Of a DNA stretch of 8,644 nt, positions 6,569 to 8,644 are shown piece by piece (the first letter of the stretch is position 1; each line of letters starts with the position of its first letter). Source of the DNA: UBA961 sp041191145. GTDB lineage: Bacteria > Bacteroidota > Ignavibacteria > Kapaibacteriales > UBA961. The notes beneath the pieces were generated by a model. It was given only the letters and a program-made list of their open reading frames with translations. It made no database searches and was not told where the DNA came from. The translations under genes and the position numbers were made by a program. The DNA lies in assembly GCA_041191145.1 (NCBI GenBank), contig JBEEPK010000075.1:1-8644 (forward strand), written 5' to 3'.

Positions 6569-6626
6569 GGCGATGCAATCTGATTTACCTGCTTTCATGA
6601 AGTCTTCTTCCTATCAATACGAAAGC

Positions 6627-7157
6627 TTACTTCTCATAGGTAAGATTGACCACACCGGTATTGAATTGCTTTGTTTCCACCAAATTCCAATCCCTTGATA
6701 TGCTATTTGGCAGGAAAAGAGGGATGCCTTCACCAATCATTGTGGGGATGATTGAGATGATCATTTTATCTATCAAATCAAGACCGAGAAATGTTCGCAC
6801 AAGTGAGCTCCCACCTACAATCCATATATCTTTATTCGAATCTTGCTGCAATTGAGTTACATATTCTTTCACATGATGAGTTAATGTGAATGTATTCGGA
6901 CTTAGTACTGTATATCCACTGTTTTCGGTAACAATATATGTCGAGAATTCTTCATAAGGCCAAGGAATGCCAAAACCCAATATTGATTCATATGTTTTTC
7001 TTCCCATGATGATAGTGCCAATGCTATTGATCAAATCAGCATATCCATAATCCCCTTGATCTGGATTGGGTATTGATGTTAACCAATCAATATCGCCATC
7101 AATTCGAGCTATATAGCCATCAAGACTAATCGCTATGAATACAATAGTTTTACTCAA
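6627..7157 (-). CDS. Dihydrofolate reductase family / RibD C-terminal domain-like reductase
   Basis: 176 residues, the usual size of the stand-alone DHFR-family/RibD_C-like reductases. The N-terminus VFIAISLDGYIARIDGDIDW (6-25) is the standard opening of this group. TIIMGRKTYESI (48-59) follows, and DIWIVGGSSLVRTFL (110-124) carries the glycine pair of the NADPH-binding site. IIPTMIGEGIPLF (136-148) is the conserved late strand. Members bind NADPH, but most are of unknown substrate; this is not a typical FolA, so a folate role should not be assumed. The start codon is TTG at 7157: reading upstream in frame there is no ATG before the stop at 7209-7211, and homologous proteins start with about the same number of residues before the SLDGYIA motif. 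The gene lies 7 bp after the membrane pseudo-glycosidase gene and is probably co-transcribed with it. It ends toward the bidirectional terminator. Confidence 0.85.
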   Translation of the reverse strand: MSKTIVFIAISLDGYIARIDGDIDWLTSIPNPDQGDYGYADLINSIGTIIMGRKTYESILGFGIPWPYEEFSTYIVTENSGYTVLSPNTFTLTHHVKEYVTQLQQDSNKDIWIVGGSSLVRTFLGLDLIDKMIISIIPTMIGEGIPLFLPNSISRDWNLVETKQFNTGVVNLTYEK

Positions 7158-7164
7158 TTGTGCT

Positions 7165-8644
7165 TTATGAGAATGTGCTGAAGTAATAGTACAAGTAATT
7201 GAAAATGCTCACTTTACTTGAATAATAGGTAAGAATGATTGCAAGGAATAGTGTGAGTAATCCGGAACCACTTGCATAGACATAGAGTGAGCGAATATCA
7301 AAAACAACTGCAGTTGATTTGAGCATTCTGGCAAAGTACCACACAAATAAAGCAAGCATGAGCAACATGAGCCACATGGCAGATCCTGTTGCAGACAATA
7401 CTTTGAATAATGCAAGTGCAATTGGTAGAAGAAGTAAGAAGGGAAGAGCGGACCACACGGAAATAGTAAATGCATCAATAAAGAACAATCGTGTTCGAGT
7501 GATGAAAGCTGAAAATAAGATGATTCCAGCAACTCCTGCATGAGCCGCAATGCCAATCAATGTAAAGAAGAAGAATCCCAGTTCCGGAGTCCATGTTATC
7601 TCATTCAATAATGTTCTGAGAAAGCCGGTTGGGAGCAGAATCATATACAAGTATTCTGTACCGAAAGAACTTCTAAACACAAAGAGCATGGTGGAAAGAA
7701 CTATTGCCAATGTCGCCGAAGTAAGGAGTCCCACAGACAATGTCTGACCCAATGAAAGCAATCGTTGATCTCTGATATCCGAGTAAAAATTATATGGCCT
7801 GATCAAGGCGCGAAGCATATATTCTCTCATTCTTCGAAACTTGCTGATGAGTACAAAAAATGCTATTCCCAAACTAAAGCTGAGTAAGATAAATATGAGC
7901 GGTGTATCACTATTTGTGGTGCCTGATCGCAATAGTGGCTCTTTCTCATCATTTAATAATGCTTTGAACATTGCATAAGACAATCTGGGTTGTCTATTGA
8001 GATCTGTCAAACCACTAGTGCTGACATTCTGATCTTCGGGATCTGTAATCGTGATTGCTCTAGCGGTGATAAAATCATTGAAGCTCCAAATGATGATTCC
8101 TGCCACGGAAGCTTGTTGAACTGTGCGATATCCATCCCGAATATATTGTGCTTGAGATTCAACCGAAAGTGGATCAGAAAAACCATTGAGATTTTGGGGT
8201 TGCACGGGTTTGCCCAAATGCACTATCATCGGTTGATTCCCGGCTAGAGATTTCAATCGTACAATTTCTTTCAATTGACTCTCACCGGGTTCCCATCTTG
8301 TGGATGAACGAGCTATCAATAAGTCTGTATATTGTTCATCAATTGTCTTTGTTCCAAATCGAATGGATTTATAGAGAATCTTTGAACTTACGGATCTGAA
8401 TAAAGAACCAATTTTTTTAGTGAACACTTTACTATGCTTGGAGCTTTCTTGTAAACCATCAGAAATACCATATCCGAAAATGGATGGATTTCTGTCATAA
8501 GCATTTGCCATGCGACTAGCAATATTCGTGATACGAACAAGAAAGTCTTCATCTTCCAAAAGACCCGATGGATAATCATAGACAGGAAGATCAGACAAAA
8601 TGAAAATACCATTCACATTGCATTGATGAACAAAATACGGATGT
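7165..8644 (-). CDS. Membrane protein with degenerate GH2-type TIM barrel; N-terminus outside window
   Basis: The frame is open from the right edge to the TAA at 7165-7167; the true start lies beyond 8644. Numbering below starts at the internal GTG at 8616. The first visible residues read HPYFVHQCNVNGIFILSDLP, matching the GH2 barrel segment where beta-galactosidases and glucuronidases have HPYFLDLCDEYGLLVLEE-like sequence. DRNPSIFGYGISDG (41-54) aligns with the RNHPSIIMWSLGNE block, placing Gly where the acid/base Glu belongs. PMIVHLGKP (129-137) aligns with the IITEYG strand, placing His133 at the nucleophile. VAGIIIWSFNDF (171-182) and SGLTDLNRQPRLSY (201-214) match the barrel's end. From residue 238 on come six or seven hydrophobic segments (about 239-257, 292-314, perhaps 321-336, 347-371, 387-407, 413-430, 450-466); RPYNFYSDIR before the second loosely recalls Yip1-type membrane domains. 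I infer a non-hydrolytic, membrane-anchored sugar-binding protein. The GH2 relation is by-eye and the function unknown. Confidence 0.7.
   Translation of the reverse strand, partial: HPYFVHQCNVNGIFILSDLPVYDYPSGLLEDEDFLVRITNIASRMANAYDRNPSIFGYGISDGLQESSKHSKVFTKKIGSLFRSVSSKILYKSIRFGTKTIDEQYTDLLIARSSTRWEPGESQLKEIVRLKSLAGNQPMIVHLGKPVQPQNLNGFSDPLSVESQAQYIRDGYRTVQQASVAGIIIWSFNDFITARAITITDPEDQNVSTSGLTDLNRQPRLSYAMFKALLNDEKEPLLRSGTTNSDTPLIFILLSFSLGIAFFVLISKFRRMREYMLRALIRPYNFYSDIRDQRLLSLGQTLSVGLLTSATLAIVLSTMLFVFRSSFGTEYLYMILLPTGFLRTLLNEITWTPELGFFFFTLIGIAAHAGVAGIILFSAFITRTRLFFIDAFTISVWSALPFLLLLPIALALFKVLSATGSAMWLMLLMLALFVWYFARMLKSTAVVFDIRSLYVYASGSGLLTLFLAIILTYYSSKVSIFNYLYYYFSTFS

Noticed and set aside
7209..7556. 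115-codon minus-strand reading frame within the membrane domain gene
   Set aside because: It is an out-of-frame shadow of the hydrophobic segments; the main frame is uninterrupted and has the coherent membrane-protein pattern, so there is no sign of a frameshift.
8614..8616. GTG at 8616 as the start of the membrane pseudo-glycosidase
   Set aside because: The frame stays open to the window edge, and the upstream residues (HPYFVHQCN) match the GH2 barrel, so the GTG is an internal valine codon and the gene is truncated by the window.

Overview
The window (8,644 bp, AT-rich by eye) looks like a chromosomal segment from a member of the Bacteroidota/FCB group. The main evidence is a secreted protein at 5797-6516 with a C-terminal domain of the type IX secretion (T9SS) type A sorting kind. 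In support, starts lack clear Shine-Dalgarno sequences, and two exact matches to the Bacteroidota -7 promoter element TAnnTTTG lie in the two divergent intergenic gaps. I cannot place the organism more finely; an Ignavibacteria- or Kapabacteria-like lineage is a guess. I see no rRNA, tRNA, CRISPR array, insertion sequence or phage gene. Coding density is very high and the longest non-coding gap is about 110 bp.

Layout. (1) 1-2900, minus strand: a tightly overlapping four-gene operon, transcribed from right to left. It encodes a class V aminotransferase, the RdgB/HAM1-type nucleotide housecleaning phosphatase, a two-domain carboxymuconolactone-decarboxylase-like protein, and a PBP4/DacB-type peptidoglycan peptidase that runs off the left edge. 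Adjacent genes overlap by 4, 8 and 4 bp, which suggests translational coupling. (2) 2965-3687, plus strand: a short-chain dehydrogenase/reductase, divergent from the aminotransferase. (3) 3682-5690, minus strand: a two-gene glycan-assembly unit (family 2 then family 9 glycosyltransferase, overlapping by 4 bp), whose last stop codon overlaps the end of the dehydrogenase tail to tail. (4) 5797-6516, plus strand: the T9SS cargo protein as a single-gene unit, with its own promoter-like element, an operator-like inverted repeat upstream and a strong bidirectional terminator downstream. (5) 6627-8644, minus strand: a large membrane protein that runs off the right edge, followed 7 bp later by a DHFR/RibD-like reductase with a TTG start.

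The most unusual item is the partial protein at 7165-8644. Its N-terminal part reads as the second half of a glycoside hydrolase family 2 (beta-glucuronidase-like) TIM barrel, but both positions expected to hold catalytic glutamates appear to carry other residues (Gly and His). The barrel is fused to a C-terminal block of six or seven hydrophobic segments. I infer a membrane-anchored pseudo-glycosidase, perhaps a sugar-binding or sensing protein. The other genes belong to recognisable families. Together the window combines envelope functions (peptidoglycan peptidase, glycosyltransferases, secreted T9SS protein, membrane pseudo-glycosidase) with small-molecule metabolism (aminotransferase, reductases, nucleotide sanitation).
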